Assembly (NCBI RefSeq): GCF_027924145.1
Contig: NZ_BRVP01000015.1
Location: 42,058-106,057 of the forward strand
Direction of reading: 5' to 3'
From: Neptunitalea chrysea
GTDB lineage: Bacteria; Bacteroidota; Bacteroidia; Flavobacteriales; Flavobacteriaceae
DNA: 64,000 bases
Positions 61,621 to 64,000 of this stretch are shown piece after piece. The notes under the pieces were generated by a model, which searched no databases, was not told where the DNA came from, and was given only the letters and a program-made list of their open reading frames with translations. Position 1 is the stretch's first letter, and each line of letters opens with the position of its first letter. A program made the position numbers and the translations under genes.

Positions 61621-61628
61621 GCAAAGAT
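61621..61628 (-). promoter_or_regulatory. -7 box TATCTTTG just before queE
   Basis: On the minus strand TATCTTTGC matches the -7 consensus exactly and ends only 10 bases before the ATG at 61611. The mRNA leader would be a few bases at most. Confidence 0.5.
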
Positions 61629-61835
61629 ACTAACTTAAACCCTAACGCCTATAGCGGTAACTTAAAGAACTTTAAATATTATAAAACTTTATTAATTTCT
61701 TTATCAATGGTTTTCTTTTCCTTGATAATACCCTAATTTTACGTAAAAATGGTATCGAAATATTTATCATAACAACAAAGCTTTGGTTGGTTATAATTTT
61801 TTTCACCCTTTTATCTACGATAAATTTATTTACCT

Positions 61836-62402
61836 ATGAAAAAGTACACCCTTAAAATATCAATAATTGTGATTATCATATCACTTGTAATTACATCCTG
61901 CGCAAGTGATGCCGAAAACGAATTCTTAATCACTAAAGATCAGGTAGGATTACTAACCCCTACCACACATTTAGATGAATTAGAAACTATTTTTGCTAAA
62001 GATTCTGTTTCTGAAAGTGCCTACGAAGGTGAATTACGCTATGCAAGTACCGAGCGTTTTGAAATTTTTGATAAAACCGGTGCACCTTTACTAGAAATAA
62101 CGCCAGCTAAGGATAGTATTCACACCATTAGAAGCATTAAAATTATAAGTCCTAAATATTATACCAAGTCGGGCATTACAGTTAATAGTACATTTAAGGA
62201 TATAAAAAAACAGTATCCCATAAGTTCTATTGATAATTTATGGACCTCTGTAGTAATTCATGTAAATGATTTGAATGCTCACTTTACCATTGATAAAAAG
62301 AATTTAGATCCTAAATTTTTAAAAAACACCCTTTACGATGTAACCGAAAATGATATTCCGGAAACAGCTCCGATAAAATACTTTATGATTGGGTGGTATT
62401 AA
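61836..62402 (+). CDS. Lipoprotein, unknown function (weakly DUF1131-like)
   Basis: The 188-residue protein has a lipoprotein signal (SLVITSC, Cys near residue 22) followed by ASDAENEF. The mature part has regular strands: TKDQVGLLTPTTHLDELETI, RFEIFDKTGAPLLEITP, IRSIKIISPKYYTKSGI and FKDIKKQYPISSIDN. It may resemble DUF1131-type lipoproteins, but this is not secure. It lies 10 bases upstream of the ABC-ATPase gene, so co-transcription is likely. Confidence 0.8.
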   Translation: MKKYTLKISIIVIIISLVITSCASDAENEFLITKDQVGLLTPTTHLDELETIFAKDSVSESAYEGELRYASTERFEIFDKTGAPLLEITPAKDSIHTIRSIKIISPKYYTKSGITVNSTFKDIKKQYPISSIDNLWTSVVIHVNDLNAHFTIDKKNLDPKFLKNTLYDVTENDIPETAPIKYFMIGWY

Positions 62403-62412
62403 AAACAGATTA

Positions 62413-63624
62413 ATGAATAGTATTTTAATTTTTCACGATAATAGCTGCTCTTCCTCTATACTAATAAAAAAAATAGTAGAGAACACATTTTCTGAAATTG
62501 TAATAGAGGACAAAACTAAAGTAAAGATATTTAGTCCGGCGGTGTTAGAATCTTTTATTAAGGAGGAAGAAATTCACGAGCATAATATTTTTGGAAACCA
62601 GTTACAATCTATTAAAACTTTATCGGGAGGCGAACAGAAGAAGGCTCTACTACAATACCTTATACATGAGCAACCTGAGATATTACTACTAGATAATCCT
62701 TTTGATCATTTAGACGCTCAATCGCAACAAGAACTTCATCATACCTTAAAAGATATTTCAACAAAAGTGCAATTGGTATTATTACTAAGTCGCAAAAAAG
62801 ATATCCCTGACTTTATGACCAAAAAGTATCTTGCCAACAACAATAAGCTTTCTGCTTATAAGGAGTTTTCAAAAAGTACATTTGTTAACGATAGTATTAC
62901 TATTCCAAAACCTATAGAAGCACAACACTATAACGACACCTACCTTATTCAATGTAAAGAGATTTCTGTTTCATATGGAAATAAACACATTCTTAAAAAT
63001 ATTAATTGGAATATTAAACCAGGAGAATTTTGGCAATTAACAGGGCCAAATGGATCAGGTAAAACCACTTTGCTAAGTATGATTACTGGAGACAATGTGA
63101 AAGGGTATGGTCAAGAATTATATCTATTTGGACACAAAAAAGGATCGGGTGAAAGTGTTTGGGAACTTAAAAAAAACATAGGCTACTTTACTACTAATCT
63201 CACCCAACAATTCACAGGGAGATATACTGCCATTGAAATGATTATTGGCGGTTTCTTTGATGCTGTTGGGTTATACAATAAACCTACTGAAGTACAGCTA
63301 AAAATTGCCTCACAATGGTTATCGGTAATGGGATTAGAAAATTTTGAAAAAACCTATTTCAAAGAACTCTCACTTGGCTACCAACGCATGATTATGATTG
63401 CTAGAGCCATGGTAAAACATCCTTTATTACTTATCTTAGACGAACCTACAACCGGATTAGATGAAGATAATGTGCGTATACTGGTTAATTTTATCAATAA
63501 AATAGCTGCAGAAAGTACTACCGCTATTTTATATGTTTCACATCGCAAGGAAGAAGGATTAACCCCTAAATACCATTTTACACTATCGCCATCCGAAAAC
63601 GGTTCAACAGGCAAAATACACTAA
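62413..63624 (+). CDS. ModF-like protein with two ABC ATPase domains, the first lacking Walker A
   Basis: From the ATG at 62413 the protein has 403 residues and no membrane helices. The second ABC domain is full: Walker A GPNGSGKT (residues 211-218), signature-like LSLGYQRM and Walker B LLLILDEPTTGLDED. The first has a perfect signature LSGGEQKKALL (about 70-80) and Walker B ILLLDNPFDHLD (about 90-101), but its N-terminus (MNSILIFHDNSCSSSILI) has no Walker A. ModF/YlmA-type proteins are soluble ABC pairs of unclear role. Only one of the two composite ATP sites would keep a P-loop from each half. Confidence 0.85.
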   Translation: MNSILIFHDNSCSSSILIKKIVENTFSEIVIEDKTKVKIFSPAVLESFIKEEEIHEHNIFGNQLQSIKTLSGGEQKKALLQYLIHEQPEILLLDNPFDHLDAQSQQELHHTLKDISTKVQLVLLLSRKKDIPDFMTKKYLANNNKLSAYKEFSKSTFVNDSITIPKPIEAQHYNDTYLIQCKEISVSYGNKHILKNINWNIKPGEFWQLTGPNGSGKTTLLSMITGDNVKGYGQELYLFGHKKGSGESVWELKKNIGYFTTNLTQQFTGRYTAIEMIIGGFFDAVGLYNKPTEVQLKIASQWLSVMGLENFEKTYFKELSLGYQRMIMIARAMVKHPLLLILDEPTTGLDEDNVRILVNFINKIAAESTTAILYVSHRKEEGLTPKYHFTLSPSENGSTGKIH

Positions 63625-63627
63625 GAC

Positions 63628-63993
63628 ATGAAAAAGTTTATCATTCAGAAAACCCCTTTTGTAGTACCCACTACCGACGGAAAACTTATAGAAGAGCATT
63701 TTGGTAATGCAACCAATGAGAATAAAGATATAAGCATTGCCCATATGATTGCCCCACCGGGATGGAGCGAGCCATTCCAAACTCCCGAATTTGACGAGTA
63801 CACCTATATCATTAAGGGTAAAAAACAATTTATTATAGAGGATAAAACTGTTGTTTTATCTGCAGGAGAATCCATAAAAATTTTAAAAAATACCCGAATT
63901 CAATACTCAAATCCATTTGAGGAACCTTGTGAATATATTGCTATTTGTACTCCAGCATTTTCAATGGATTTAGTATATCGGGAAAACGAATGA
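63628..63993 (+). CDS. Cupin-fold protein
   Basis: The 121-residue protein shows a single cupin barrel: MIAPPGWSEPFQTPEFDEYT then YIIKGKKQFIIEDKTVVLSA, GESIKILKNTRIQYSN and CEYIAICTPAFSMDLVYRE. The usual HxH metal pair of cupin motif 1 is replaced (EPFQTPEFDE), so metal binding may be altered. Substrate unknown. It begins 3 bases after the ABC-ATPase stop, so it belongs to the same transcript. Confidence 0.85.
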   Translation: MKKFIIQKTPFVVPTTDGKLIEEHFGNATNENKDISIAHMIAPPGWSEPFQTPEFDEYTYIIKGKKQFIIEDKTVVLSAGESIKILKNTRIQYSNPFEEPCEYIAICTPAFSMDLVYRENE

Positions 63994-64000
63994 TATGAAT

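Noticed and set aside
63604..63828. Minus-strand 74-codon frame
   Set aside because: Antisense to the cupin gene, which is well supported by context and pattern.

Overview
The window looks like the chromosome of a member of the Bacteroidota, most probably family Flavobacteriaceae. The DNA is AT-rich and lacks Shine-Dalgarno sequences at most starts. Promoter-like TAnnTTTG boxes of the Bacteroidota type are visible. The gene set includes a type IX secretion sorting-domain protein, DUF6452/DUF6048, DUF4268, a fused CcoN-CcoO cytochrome oxidase and many SPII lipoproteins. I cannot name a genus with confidence. No rRNA, tRNA, CRISPR array, prophage or complete insertion sequence was seen.

Layout. 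0-6.9 kb: a MATE exporter (cut by the window edge) coupled to kynurenine 3-monooxygenase, a CREST-type membrane protein, a FabH-like ketosynthase, and a TetR regulator overlapping an ABC1-type kinase gene. 6.9-8 kb: about 1 kb of decayed minus-strand coding sequence, followed by htpG. 10-18.9 kb: a broken sulfotransferase-like gene, an AlkB-like dioxygenase, an S1/P1 nuclease, a tight six-gene run (SPFH, DUF4177, PH-like membrane protein, alpha/beta hydrolase, Arc-type RHH protein, HAD phosphatase), an M61 peptidase and a DUF4369 lipoprotein. 18.9-33 kb: cysteine desulfurase, an Asp-rich repeat lipoprotein, a Smr protein, a T9SS cargo protein, ornithine aminotransferase, RlmD with DUF6452/DUF6048, two SAM methyltransferases, ZIP, DUF4268, hemolysin III and an ENPP-like phosphodiesterase. 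33.4-36.5 kb: a TPP riboswitch with a terminator, then thiM-thiE-tenA-thiD (thiamine salvage).

37.5-50.6 kb is a microaerobic respiration block: a NarL-type response regulator, a Crp/Fnr-family regulator, the complete ccoI-S-NO-Q-P-G-H set plus a SafE-like protein, and on the other strand hemN-uspA. The promoters of ccoI and hemN carry the same 14-base near-palindrome at the same distance from the -7 box, which suggests one Fnr-type regulon.

50.7-55.2 kb is the most unusual part. It holds four paralogous exported DUF6705-like proteins (three directly in tandem), a large lipoprotein with a Gly/Ser linker and a JAMM-like C-terminal motif, and a small frameshifted exported gene. The lipoprotein's ATG is separated from its reading frame by a heptanucleotide tandem repeat, so gain of one repeat unit would restore a perfect lipoprotein signal. 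55.2-64 kb returns to housekeeping genes: cystathionine beta-synthase, a LolC/E-like permease divergent from a NamZ-like muramidase with only 5 bases between start codons, YkgJ, a methyltransferase, DUF2059, QueE, an ABC ATPase pair in one chain (ModF-like) and a cupin.
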